64,000 nucleotides of DNA from Selaginella tamariscina (lineage: Eukaryota; Streptophyta; Lycopodiopsida; Selaginellales; Selaginellaceae): NCBI GenBank assembly GCA_003024785.1, contig PUQB01000193.1, positions 248,001 to 312,000 on the forward strand, in the 5' to 3' direction. Under the pieces are notes generated by a model. It did no database searches, was not told the DNA's origin, and saw only the letters and a program-made list of their open reading frames with translations. Positions 34,736-47,010 of the stretch are shown in pieces (within the stretch, counting starts at the first letter, position 1; the number at the start of each line of letters is the position of its first letter). Made by a program: the position numbers and the translations under genes.

Positions 34736-37700
34736 AAAGTGTTTGATTTCGAAGCCTTTTGTTTCGTGTAGAGCTTAACATGTCGAAGTATATCAACTTA
34801 GGTTTGTTGTGACAAACACTTTGTCAAAACCTTGTGGGGCTTGTGCATGCATTAGCTCTAGTGACTTTTAATGATGCTTTGTAGATAGCACAACAATATG
34901 AGACATCGCCTCTTTCACTTGCAACTTTGTGTGCTCTAGTTTCATTTCATGTTGGGGATGGTCCTTGGAGGTTGATGCCCGTGTACCATGACAAGGTTGG
35001 GGCTATGGACGTGCAATTTGTTATTGGGCGTGTGATGAGGTTGGACACACATATTAAAGTTGTTGATGTTTCCCTAATGGGGTGGAGACCTTGGTGTCAA
35101 CAACGTTCAGTTGGCACCACTATAGTGAAAGGTCTTGATGTAGTGGATCTTCTGGGAATAAAGAATCACATGAGTACAAGAGGGTCCTCGTGCAAATAAG
35201 TTGGTAACCCCTCCGTCTTTCTTTCAGGAGTATCATTAAGGAGTTCACTTGGCACTAGTTCATCTAGTCTTTACTTTTCAAGCTCAATTTAATAACACAA
35301 TACGTTTTGTTTTCCTTTTAGTGTTGGTTGATACATGCTCAAGTTTATCTTTTATTCCTTAATTTGTTGTTACACATTCCTGTCTTTATTTGTGCCATGT
35401 AGTAAAACCAGTCTTCATTCTTTATGGTAATAGACACACTCATGCTTGTTCACAAAATGAGACTAACATAATTGTTTGTGTGAATAGTTGCGAGCTTGAG
35501 CTTTAATTTTTGCGGGTGGTGTTGAGTCAAGTTTTTGACTTTATTATTGGTATGGATTGGTTGATTTGCAATCATGCCAAGTGTGACTTTGAAAAGTCTC
35601 TCCTTTATTTGATTCTCCTTCATCTTTCTTTCATTTTTTTAACTTTTATTCCACTCATTTATTTGCTTTACTTCCTACCGTCTTTCCTTCATACTCTCCC
35701 ATTCCCTCTTTAGATCCTTCAGATGATCATTATGATGCAGCTGTTGATCAGTTCAAGAAAGAGTATGTTGATTTCTTTAACTTTGACTTGTCGTTTGGAC
35801 CAAGATTGCAACATGTCACCTATTCCAATTGGGAATGCTAGGCCGATCAAGGTACATGTTTAAATTGGTCATCAAAGAAGCTCAAGATCTTATAGGCAAA
35901 TGTTAAGAAGATGTTAGAAAAAGAAAGTCTCGAAGTCCTTGGGTGTGTAAACCTCATCTTATGACAAAGCCAAATGGGAGCATTTGGTTTTACATCAACT
36001 ATCACTTGTTAAATGATATGATTATTTCATATGTTTACCCACTTTCTCATACCACAAATCTTTTAAATTGACTAGGACAAAGCCGATGGTTCACCAAGCT
36101 AGATCTTGCCTCCATATATTGACAAGTTCTAATGATCGACATGGAAATTCCCAAGACTGCTTTTCGAACACCATTTTACTTATATGAATTTTTAGTGATG
36201 TTTTTTGGTTTGAACAATGCTCTACTATGACTTTCTAACATATGATGGACAAGGTTCTTTATAATATGCCGGAGGTCATTACCAACTTCATCGACAATGT
36301 TTTGATCCATTCGAAGGAAACATGGGAGGAGAATATATATGATGTATGTAAGGTTTTGGATCGACTGCGGAAAGTTAATTTGAAGCTGAAGCGGTTTAAG
36401 TGTGTGTTTAGATCCAAGAACACCGCTTATTTTAGTTATCACATTTTTTATGAAGATTTGCAAGTCGATCTTGATAAACTTGTCGTAATTCTGAAATTCC
36501 TTATGCTGAAGTATATACGATGTGCAATGCTTTTTTGGTAAGGTACAATATCTTGATCATTTTGTTAATCATTTTTTGGATTGTATTATACCATTGTGGA
36601 CATTGCTGAAGTCATTAACATCATCTCTTGTTTAATTTAAGGATTGCGAGCATGCGTTTATAAATCTTAAGGAGTTATTGATGACTCCTCCAATTTTGGC
36701 ATACCCTAATTACACTTGTCCCTTCATCTTGCACATGGATGCTTTTGACATTGGTCTTGGGGTGTTGATGTAGGAGAGTATGAATTTGTCTAGTTAGCGT
36801 CATCCCATTGCATACATCAACCATACATTGCAACTAGTAGAGGTGAATTACTCCATGACAAAAAAGAGTGTTTAACATTAGTTTGGGGTTTTGAAAAGTT
36901 TCATGCCTACTTGCATTGTTCTCAAACATTATTAGAAGGTGATCATATTGTAATCACTTTGTTATTGAAGCAGAAGAATTTGGTTAGCCGTACTCTTAAA
37001 GCTTCAAACTTATGACTTTGAGGTTGTTTATCACTCAGGGAGTTCCATGGCTAATGCTGACGCTTTTCTTGAGCTTCTCTTTCACCTTTTTCTCTCTTCT
37101 TTTGTTTCTAAGGAGTCAATTGTTCCAACATCAATGGATTTTCTAGATGAAGATTTAGTGCTATTAATATTTGTTGTGCTTGACATTCAATATCCATAAA
37201 CTACAGAGTTGGATTTGTCTTCTTTGGATAAGGTTTGTGAAGTTCAAAAGGTTAAGCTGTGGATTAAAAGATTTTATAATGGGTTTGAAATCTTGCATCA
37301 CTTGCTAATGATTTGCCATTTAGGCATTTACACTCTTAATACTGCCTTTAGAACAACCTTCTTTATTTTGTAAGACTGATCTAAATGATCTTTTACGGCT
37401 GGTGATGCCTTCGGTCTTTGTTTCATGCTTACCATGACTCTCTTGTTCTCACGGGCACCGTGTAATTGAGAAGCTGCATAGATTTTTCTATTGGCCAGAG
37501 TTGTGAGGATTGTGATTCGGTATGTGTGTAATTGTATGTAGTGCCAAGCTTGCAATACTCCCCTTGTACCTTGGAAGGATGGTTGAAGTCAATTGCAATT
37601 TTTTATCTGTTTGAGTTGGCGATGTTTGATTTAATAGGACCTTTTCCACAGTCGATTATTAACCACGAGTACATTATTATCGCTTTTGACTACCTAACTC

Positions 37701-38654
37701 GTTGGGTGGAAGTTAGTGCTCTTGCTAGTGCAATTGCTTTTACTGTTAGTCACTTTCTCTTTAATCAAGTAGTGTTCCAGCATTCTTGTTTAGAGCAAAT
37801 TTTCTCGGGGAATGGTCATGCATTTTTTACTAAGGCATTTCATGTCTTGACATCTTGGGTTGGGATACGTCAAAATTTTGCAAGTACTTGATGGTTTGAT
37901 GAAACGGCTCCTCAAGACTTTCAGGGATGATTATGAAATATGTGAACTTCCAACATTTTAATTGGATGGTTATTTGCCATCTTTTAATATGCTTATATCA
38001 TTAAAGTACAAAATTCATTGTTACTTTACCAATGTTATCGACGGAGTTGGGTCTACCTTTGTAGTTGCCATGAGTTACTAATGCTAGATCTTGGAATCGG
38101 TATTTAATAAGCATTTTTTCATTGGTTCAATCAGAATTTATAGAACACTTGGGCTATGTACAAGTGGGACAACAACAATGTTATGACTTTCATCATCGTC
38201 CACATGCAGAGTACAAAGTGGATGAGTTGGTGTTATTTGTTTTTCAAGTTCATGATATGTGGTTTGGCCAAGATTTTCCTTGCTTAATGAAAGGGACCAT
38301 ATTGAGTACTATAACATGTAGGCCTGCAAGTTTATTAGGTTTGACACAACATTCAACTTAATCCTTCTAAAGATTGTGCATGTGCACACTTAAAAGCATT
38401 TCATGAAATGGAGTAAAAGCAAATTATGCCACCTACAAATACATTAGTGCCTCCCTATATTCCTCCACATTCGGCCCATTTACCAAACAACTCTAACCAT
38501 GTTTGATTGTTTCAAGAGGGGATGTAAGGTCCAGGTGTATGGCTACAATGACATATCATTAATAATATAAGTAGGGGGGCTTCAATTTGGACCAGTTGCT
38601 CTTTTAACTAATCTCATATACACATTTTTATATATTCAGATATCTCACAACAAA
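34736..38654 (+). mobile_element. Ty3/gypsy (chromovirus-like) retroelement fossil 3
   Basis: Plus-strand remnant in the order gag/protease (about 34.75-35.6 kb), reverse transcriptase (about 35.87-36.55 kb), RNase H (about 36.65-37.05 kb), integrase (about 37.3-37.9 kb) and a C-terminal region continuing to about 38.4 kb. It is followed by a purine-rich tract near 38515. The protease-RT-RNaseH-integrase order gives Ty3/gypsy. No paired LTRs were recognised. It is broken in many places and is old. Confidence 0.75.
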
Positions 38655-41088
38655 ACATACCAAATTGAGACTAGAGTAATAAACTGCGATGTGAGACTTA
38701 TGTGGATGAATTAGTTTTAAAACCATATACTCTTGACAATTTTAAAATGCAAGTGGAAAACAATATGTATAGAAGTACTTAATTGGAATCTTTTCAGGCG
38801 GTGCTGTTTTCCATCTTCAGCACTTGTATAGACACCTATATAAATGTATTACCATACAACCACATTCCTACCATGTGGAAAAGAGGACAGAATCTTAAGC
38901 TATAGTATGTTTAATAATTATTAATGATACACTTAATTAAAATATTTTAATTCTCCTCAGTCTCTATTTGCTCCACCCCTTTTGCATTAATAAGTCAATC
39001 CATAATTTTCATATTGGTTATGTTTTAAAACTCTATTAAACGTATCCAATTTTATATATTCAATGGGAACGTGTGAGTTTGTTGTTATAAACGCACGCCA
39101 AACAAGTGAGAATTTTCTGTTTTCCACACAGTAAACTTACAAATTTCTGAAATCATATACACTGCTTGTCTAGAGTTTTACACACAGGATATATTAGTTT
39201 TTAAAGTATATTCAGGTTTTTCATTATTTGTTACATGCTGTAATTGAAACAGTGATGCTGCTGCCATGGGAATCATATAAAGCCCAGGGGCGGGCATGGC
39301 TTCACCGCCATCTACCTCCTCAACTTACATTAAGCCCGTGGGTACCTTTGTCAAACACATCAAAAAACAAAAATGCACGTAGATATATTAGAGCTTTTTG
39401 GAGTAGACCTGTGTTAGTACATGCCTGCGGACTGTGTCCACTTTAACTTATGCGAATGCAGCAACACAGGAAACATCCTAAGATATAAAGTTCATGTGCA
39501 CATTGTCATATGCCAGAAATGCACATTAATGATTATAAACCTGTCGAGGCGATTTGAGTTCTCCGTAAATTTGACGAGTGGGTTGTTAGGTGATGTGAGA
39601 TATGAACATACCCAAATGTTCTTATCAGTTTATTTTGGTTACCAAGCTTACGGAATGAATAAATAAAATATTGCCGATCAAGTTGTCTACGTCTCTATAA
39701 CTGGCTCAGCGTAGCCACTCAACTTGGCGCAGAAGGTACTTGTTAATGCATCCTATATTCTCACATCTGTAGCTTAGTGTTTACAGATTGTCCTCAAGAC
39801 ATGTAGAAACTGTGCAGACAAACTCCTGAAAGTGATCCATAGGATCGAAGGTAAGTTAAAATGGGATTTTTCCACATACAACGAATAAAAGAACTCCATT
39901 TTAAAGAAAAAAAATGCTTGTCGAAGGTAACTTAAACCGCATCATACACATATTTTCATTTAGATGGGATTTTCTCAAATTGTTTTGACAGGAATAGACA
40001 AGGTGGAGGTAGATAATAAGGGGACCTCCCCCTTGTTTATCATAACCGGTGATTTTGATCCAAGCGATGTACTAAGGGCCACACAGAGCATGAGAAAGTG
40101 TGTATCTGTGGAGTCTCTTGAAGAGCTTCCTAAAAAAGAGAAAGAAAAAGAAGATAAATCGAAAGCGGTTGTATTCAAGGTCGAAAATACGATGTTTCCA
40201 AAGGATTTTTCATGTATTACACCGGGTACCAGCATTATTATCATGGTTAAGAATCTTACTTTGTGTTTTCATGGTAAGTATAAACACTACGATGGGTGTT
40301 TTAGGTCATGTATGTAAACAATATCTAGAATAAATAAGTCAAATTTTAAATGCAAAGTGCTTAATAGATGGATATATTTACATTGTTCAATTAGCATAAG
40401 AGGGATGTAATATGTACACTTGTTCAAATCCTGTCAACTTTGCAAATTTAGATGCTGATTAACTTGTTAGAATATATAATTTGATTAAGATTTGAAATAA
40501 TGTTAAACTTGGTCCGCACATGAGGTTGTCGCCTTCCCATATGAAGGTTTGAGAATACATGCATGCATGTAACGAGTAGCATGTGTTACTTTTGTAAATT
40601 TGAAGGTATTGCATTGAACCGTACCCAATCAATAAGTATGCTCTATATTATATACATGCCACTACATATTATAGAAGCTCAATATCTTTCAGAGTCGACC
40701 CATTCTATTGTAATGACACCAAGTCTCCCACATAAGATATTTCAGGTGCATCATAAGGCATTGGACATTTATTCCAGCGTGAGAAACTAGGCCAGTCCAA
40801 CAAACAGCAAGAAAACCTGAACTTACGATCTTTAATTTGCCTTTTAGTATTTGTAAATTATTCGAGCAATTCCACAGCAAGCAGGTAAGTAAATTATTAC
40901 ATTCATGTAAATATATTTGAAATTCAATACGTCGCTATAATAGATTAAAAGTAATTGCAAGAGGATAACTTATATTTAATTAAATTTAGTCTTTGAATAC
41001 TTATAACACCTCCCATGGTGTATAGTAGTTTTAACTTATTTATAGAGCTTATAATATTATTTATACAGATTTATATATAGAGTTATTC
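38655..41088. repeat. Segmental duplication, copy 2, middle part (with HMA gene A3)
   Basis: Parallel to 4050-7075 of copy 1. Its first 565 bp also repeat 34220-34735. After the shared TATTC at 41084-41088 it continues straight into the segment that in copy 1 lies right of the MULE. Confidence 0.85.
39724..40317 (+). CDS. HMA-domain protein, type A copy A3; initiator codon reads TTG
   Basis: The three-exon structure is preserved: 39724-39735 (TTG GCG CAG AAG where relatives have ATG GCA CGG AAG), 39787-39850 (IVLKTCRNCADKLLK with the CxxC site) and 39992-40317. All introns have GT-AG ends. Exon 3 is open: a HMA second half (GIDKVEVDNKG, FIITGDFDPSDVL), a Lys/Glu-rich linker, a conserved C-terminal region (CITPGTSIIIMVKNLTLC) and an extended end after the usual YDGC. 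HMA domains bind Cu, Zn or similar ions through CxxC and act as chaperones or sensors. That role is inferred here. The lost ATG suggests either a dead gene or use of another start, for example the in-frame ATG at 39964 at the end of intron 2, which would omit the metal site. The counterpart in copy 1 is A1. Confidence 0.6.
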
Positions 41089-41989
41089 ATGGTACCATAT
41101 TAAAATTAAGAATAATGAAATTGAAGTAACCAATTTAATATATTACTCTGTTTATCTAGAATCACTTATATGTTTAATAATAGTATTCTTCTATAATCAT
41201 AACAATGCAAATTCCAGCATGTAGGAATCACATCAACAACCTAAACAAATCCACTCTACCAACTGAATTAAATGTCCTAAGTTTTATTATCGCTGAAGAT
41301 TATATGCATTTATATGGTGTAACCTTTAATATACAAATAATATAATATACACATAGTCACGCGGATTCAACATGCCAATACATATCAAGAATATATGTAC
41401 AGTTTATATATGATACCATAGTTCAAGTTTCATATTGAAAAATTCTTTCATTCCACTACGAAATATAAATGTTTTATGTTTTGTTTAATAAATTTGATGG
41501 ACAACTTTATAAGTAACAAATAATGAATATATCGACACATTAATTTAATGTTTAATCTTTAAACTTAGTGAGAAAATATAAACCGTAATATTCATGATAT
41601 AATGTATAAATAATATATGCATGTTCAAATTAATTTTCTACAAGTTCATAATTAATCTCTAATGTGTACGTGTGTATATATATATCACATGCACACATAT
41701 ATTGTCCTGCCCCCTGTATATTATCGCAATATTTCATCTTTACTATACTCTTCCTTTACTGACAGCAGTATATTCACATGGTTTTTCAACATATTCTTGA
41801 TGATGGATCATACGTGTTAATCAGCTCGCAGCAGGCATACTCTCCCTATCTATATAGTTTACCTTTTTAAATGTTTTAATCATGTGACATTTTGTCTAAT
41901 TCCCGTGAGACTAGTTCTAATGTGCATTATTGATAATATGCTCTATTTACGTAACATTATGGTCATAATGACGATTAAACAGTGACGGA

Positions 41990-42285
41990 ATACCTAATTG
42001 ACTTGCTATTAATTGATATCAGTCTCCGACGCCGGACTTAATTCGTATGAGAATGTCGGTCAGCTGTGGTCAGACCAGACTCTAACAAGCTTACCTATAG
42101 TGAGGCTGCCGGTCAACTACGGTGGGGAAACAAACAAATTATTGCCTGGACCCTCGAATCCAGGAGATCTACCAAGACATATTGACCACTGTTCAAGTGG
42201 ACGTCACGTACGCACTCCACCTTCTTCTGGAAACCTTTAAATGCTTGCTTCTTTATTACACTAACAAGGGCAGAAAGGGAATACC
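41990..42285 (+). promoter_or_regulatory. Upstream region of B2 with TTGAC elements, conserved among type B genes
   Basis: TTGAC or its complement GTCAA occurs about 42000, 42112 and 42181, within a block conserved upstream of B1 (16810-17099) and, partly, B3 (54440-54600). TTGAC is the core of the W-box bound by plant WRKY factors. The core is short and common, so regulation by WRKY proteins is only a possibility. Confidence 0.3.
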
Positions 42286-42783
42286 ATGGCTCGTAAGGTA
42301 ATCCTCCGCAACTCTCTTTTTCTCTCTGTCTCACTCATGAACATACAGTGCATATGTATGTGTATGTGTGACTCTCTTCTTTTCTCAGGTGGCTCTCAAC
42401 GCATATATCTCAGGTTGTGGATGCACCTGTACATGTGGGGACAAGATTCTTATGTGGATCTTGGACGTGAAAGGTGTAACTCATGTTCACCAGGTGTATA
42501 CTTCATTCACAATTTGTTTCTCTTTATAGGAGTGCAGAAAGTGGACATAGAGAAGCAGGGGGACTACACAGTGTTCACAATCACGGGGGACTTCACCATA
42601 GACGACTTACTCAGTGCCACCAAGAACAGGAGCTGCTGTGTGACTGTGTGTTCAGTTGATGAGCTCGAGGCACCTAAGCCAGATGAACAGCCCGATAAGC
42701 CAGATGAACAGCCCGATAACCCGATTGTTCCGAATGTCTTTGTCATCGCCAAGAATATACACGTGTGTCCATACAAGTGGTGA
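42286..42783 (+). CDS. HMA-domain protein, type B copy B2 (intact), with a CxCxCxC loop
   Basis: Exons 42286-42297, 42389-42473 and 42530-42783 join with GT-AG introns (91 and 56 nt) into a 116-residue protein. Residues 5-32 (VALNAYIS...ILDVK) and the following GVQKVDIEKQGDYTVFTITG match the beta-alpha-beta start of a HMA fold. The metal loop, however, reads GCGCTCTCGDK, four cysteines alternating with other residues, instead of CxxC. A linker has the heptad PDEQPDK and then PDEQPDN, a recent in-frame tandem duplication. The C-terminus NVFVIAKNIHVCPYKW is shared by all type B copies. No signal peptide or membrane segment is visible, so it is probably cytosolic or nuclear. Metal binding or redox buffering is inferred. 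The counterpart B1 in block copy 1 is broken. Confidence 0.85.
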   Translation: MARKVILRNSLFLSVSLMNIQCICMCMCDSLLFSGGSQRIYLRLWMHLYMWGQDSYVDLGRERCNSCSPGVYFIHNLFLFIGVQKVDIEKQGDYTVFTITGDFTIDDLLSATKNRSCCVTVCSVDELEAPKPDEQPDKPDEQPDNPIVPNVFVIAKNIHVCPYKW

Positions 42784-43076
42784 AGCTGGGAACTGATATA
42801 TTGTACGTAATGAACAGATTTTTCGTTTTCCTCTTTTTATTGTTTTTATTTAATTTCTTTCTACATCTATCGTTCTTCATGTATATTACATTAAGTTTCT
42901 TAAAGTTTGTCAGGAGACATAGATATAGTCGAGGTAACACAACCAGGAAACTTTTGCGCCTTGCATCGAAAATTTATATTTATAGTGTTTCTTTAAACTT
43001 TAACCTGTCACTTGAGCAGAAACATCCTCAGTATATGCTAAGTGCTGGTACATGTAAGCTGTGAGAAAGAGATAGA

Positions 43077-43100
43077 ATACATACATACATACATACTTAA
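43077..43100. repeat. ATAC tetranucleotide repeat
   Basis: Five to six ATAC units just downstream of B2, with no comparable run after B1. Confidence 0.9.
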
Positions 43101-43485
43101 ATATAACATCTAAACAATAATGTAGTCAGAGATGCCAGTGCTGCCTCTTGAACACACATACTATGCCTTACATAATTTTCAAATAAGCTTGATGTTACAT
43201 TAATAGCATGTTAGCAATTTAAATGATTTGGATATCATGCTGCTAACGTGCAACTAAGCAGGGAACATCCTAGCATATATTAACCTTAGCATGTGGTTCA
43301 AACTTAAAGTTGTAGTTTTCAATGAATTCTTGTGAATGGGTGTTAACCTCAGTGCTTATGCCAACTCTATCATACCAAACCTTTAAACGAAGTGTTGTCA
43401 TCTCTCCGGCTGTCAGTTCACCTACAATAACTGGCCCAGCTTAACGAGATCTTAGAGGGATCGAGCGAGTTTGTGCACTTCGAAT

Positions 43486-43950
43486 ATGACACGGAAGGTA
43501 CTTGTTTAAATGCATCCTATATTCTCAGTCTGCACCTTATCTTTTACAGATTGTCCTCGAGACATGTAAACATTGTGCAGGCAAACTCCTGAAATGTATC
43601 CATGGCGTCAAACGTAACTTAAACCGGAAATTTTTTTTTCAAAATTAGCTCCATTTGAAATTTAAAAAAATAAAAAGATGCTTGTTTTAACAGTGGAGGT
43701 AGGGACCTTTCTTATAACTTATTGAGGCCACACAGAACATGAGAAACTGTGTATCTGTGGAATCTGTTTAAGAACTTCCTAAGAAAGAGGAGAAGAAAGA
43801 AGTAAATTAAAAGCAGTCGTACCCTGGGGATGACGGCAAGGAATGGCCAGAGGTTTCAATGTATTACACCGGGTACCAGAATTGTTATCGTGGTTAAGGA
43901 TCTTCCTTTGCAGTGTGATCGAAGTTACGTATCTAAATGATGCTTAGAAT
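43486..43950 (+). pseudogene. HMA-domain protein, type A copy A4 (broken)
   Basis: Exon 1 (43486-43497, codons for MTRK) and exon 2 (43550-43613, TCKHCAGKLLK with the CxxC) keep their splice sites. Exon 3, from about 43694, has lost the beginning of the HMA second half and more of the middle, and the frame is not maintained. A recognisable remnant of the C-terminal region (about 43860-43920) ends without the usual stop. The order B2-A4 parallels B1-A2 in block copy 1. Confidence 0.75.
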
Positions 43951-44139
43951 AAGTAAAGTCAATGTAATCAAGTTTTAAATACAGTGTGCTTAACAGATGG
44001 ATGTATATGTATTGTTTAGGATAATCACTTGTTCAAGTAGTATAGATATATGTAAGAAAGATAATATATGATGTAATCTCTAGAAAACAAAAGCTACACT
44101 TGTTCAAGTAGCATAGATATATGTAAAAAAGATATTTAT

Positions 44140-44770
44140 GTACAGTTGTACATCCATATGCTAATGCATGTGACTAGGTTACAATATTCTTTTAATAATT
44201 AGGGTTTGTAAGTTGATATGCATATGCATATAAAAAGGGTTATAATCGTCAAATCGATCGTAAGTATTATACTTATAATCTAGTACAGAGTATGAAATGT
44301 GAACACTAAAAATGTTCATGAATTTAAAATTTAATTATGTCTTGTATGTTTGAAAGAATTAAATATCAATATATATATATAAAAACATTTTTGAGACAAT
44401 ATGTAAATATTATTAACTTGGATGCTTAAATTGGGCAATCTAATGATACAATTCATACTTATATTGGGCAATGCAATTATGTAATAAATGTCTTAATAAG
44501 TAATCTAATGCTATAGTAAATACCTAAATTGAACAATACAACGTTGTAATAAATGGCTATGTCAAATAACTTAATAGTGTAAAAATGTTCATAATGAGCT
44601 AAAATATGCTTTTAAAACATTATACATGTGTATGCAAATTCTTATAAAAAATTCATTTATGAATAATGATTACTTTTCAATATGTTATATAATTATTTAT
44701 GAAATAAGGATAGATTTAATTATGCTTTTATATTCTTTGATTATGAAGGTTTCATATTTAAAAACAAATA
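44140..44770. repeat. Block X, copy 2 (matches 32371-33050)
   Basis: Same ordered segments as copy 1, from TATGCTAATGCAT to the AAACAAATAATGAAA region. It closes block copy 2 and shows that the repeating unit was roughly 8 kb before insertions. Confidence 0.8.
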
Positions 44771-44879
44771 ATGAAATCTTTAAATTAAGTTAAAGATCAG
44801 ACTTTAAAAGGTTATAATAAAGTAAGGATGGTAAGTAATCCAAATGGATTTTTAACATGTATATCTAACCATTTTCCAA

Positions 44880-45085
44880 TATTCATTTCATTAATTTTAA
44901 TGTATCACTTTATTAATCTAAATAGATCACAAAGTGATATGGATACTCACTTTATGATGAGTTGGTTTATGAAGTGAGAAAATCCTTCCTTTGTCATTTC
45001 ACATGGTCACTAAGTGAGGCAACATATTACTTTATAAACCAGTTGGCTCTTCCCTCCGTGAACTAACTGAGTCACAAAGTGAGAA
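44880..45085. repeat. Mixed-orientation CACTTTGTG/CACAAAGTG repeats
   Basis: Copies in both orientations within 200 bp, for example GATCACAAAGTGAT, ACTCACTTTATGATG, GGTCACTAAGTGAGG and AGTCACAAAGTGAG. This is the first of a series of such clusters up to 52.2 kb. Confidence 0.6.
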
Positions 45086-46270
45086 ATGAAAAAAGGGACA
45101 TGTATGCATAAATTAATATTTTGCATGGCATGATGGCAATGCATAACTATCATGCATGCATACATGGGGAACATGACATTACATTTAAACGATGAATCAA
45201 CATTTTTTAAAAATGTTATTGTAAATGTAAGACATTTTGCATTCCATATAAGTCTAATTTATTTTGTCAAACTGATATTCTGTTATTTTCTATAGAGAAG
45301 TCCATATTTATTTCATTGTTATTAATAAATAAGAAAGGTATATAAGTGCCTTTTTAATTAATTATTATCAATATATAGTATAAAATATAAAATATAAAAT
45401 ATTTTATTATTTACATACAAAGCTATCTACTAAACTATGTCTTATAACGGAATGAAAGAATGTTTTACAATGGAAAAATTTTATATAATAGAAATCCAAA
45501 GGTTGAATTATATATATTACATTTGATATAATTTCTTTTTATTCTTTAAACATTTAAACAAAATTTAACTAAGTATATATGAATTGTTATATGTAATTCT
45601 TTCTCATTCATATATATAATTAAAAATCATTAAAAGGTATATAAATTATTATTTATTTATTTTAAATTACATAATGTATTAATCATTTTCTTTTGGTATA
45701 CCTTTATTTATAATGGATAAAAATTGTACATATAAAGTTTTATTTATGGTATAGGTTGTGACATGTGTTTTAGTACAAGGACATCTAATTTAGAACATGC
45801 ATAAAGACTAGTGGTGTAGGCGATAACATGTGCTCTGAGAGTTTCTAAATAATATATTGAGAAATGTTTTATAATGAAGATAGAATTATGATTTTAATAT
45901 TTTGGTTCAACTTATGTTTAACTAATTTTCTATTTGTAAATTAGTTTTTCTTCATCTTCTTTTATTTTCATTATTATTTACTTAAAGTTGTTACAAGATT
46001 TTTAAGTTGTTTGAGATTTGACATACAATATGTATAATATGCATATCTCTGAGCTTGATAAAGAATACGAGATCATCATGAATTTCAAATTAGAATGTAC
46101 ATTGGCCCAACATTTAAAAAAATTACTAAAGGAACAAATTGTACATATAATGAAATGAGATGATGAAGACTAGATAATTGTTTACGAGAGGTTGTAGATA
46201 ATTATGAACCATGAATATTTGAATTTGCATAATATGAATGTTACTAATTTTCTTAAAGAGAACCCCAATA
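45086..46270. other. AT-rich stretch, no gene seen
   Basis: No coding-like frame, domain or RNA gene was recognised. Confidence 0.5.
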
Positions 46271-47010
46271 ATGACTTGCATAATCTCATTAATCTCACAA
46301 AATGTAATCTAGTGAACTACAATATAACTCTTTAAAAAATTAGCATTGACCATTAATTTAATGGCATGAATAGTAATATAAAATTATAGTCATAGACACT
46401 AATCTGATGAATTAAATTAATCTCACAAAGTGTAGTTTTAATTTATTAAAGCAATCAATAATCTTATAAGATGCTAATCTCAATTTATAAAGCAATCAAT
46501 AATTTTATAAGATGCTAATCTCAAGAAGTGAACATAATATTTAAAATAGAACATTAAACTCATGAAGTGGTCTTTAATCTCCATGCATAGATTAATTTTA
46601 TGGTTTGTATGTTAATCTAACATAGTAGTGGATTTAAATCTTAAGTAGTGGGATTTAATTTCACGAAGTGAATGTTAATTTCATAAAATGAACACAACTT
46701 CATGAAGTGTAATTTAAGCTCGTGGAATTGATGTTAATCTCACAGAGTGAACACTAACCTCACGTAATGTAAATTAATCTCAAGCAGTTGATGCTAATCT
46801 TATGGAGTGAACACTAATAGTATGAAGTGGATGATAATCTTACATAGTGGACTTTAATCTCAAAGTGTACATTAATCTCATAGACTCGATTAGGGTTTGA
46901 TATATAGTGGAAACCAATCTTAATCAATGTGCAACACTTTCACAAAGTGAATATTAAACTCACAAAGTGAACACTTCTTTTAATGTTATACCCAGAGTCT
47001 CATGTGGGCT
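46271..47010 (-). repeat. Array of short AATCTCACAAAGTGAA-type repeats
   Basis: About 25-bp degenerate units, such as TAATCTCACAGAGTGAACAC and TTAATTTCATAAAATGAACAC, are repeated more than twenty times in the CACAAAGTGA orientation. It is non-coding, and I know of no named repeat family for it. Confidence 0.65.

Larger units (their letters stand above)
41089..44140. repeat. Segmental duplication, copy 2, right part (B2, A4)
   Basis: Parallel to 15788-19060. The non-coding part 41089-42050 corresponds to 15788-16880. Confidence 0.85.

Noticed and set aside
34220-39220. 0.5-kb direct repeats as LTRs of the gypsy fossil
   Set aside because: The same sequence occurs once, without any retroelement, at 4050-4697 in the other block copy, so it is host sequence.
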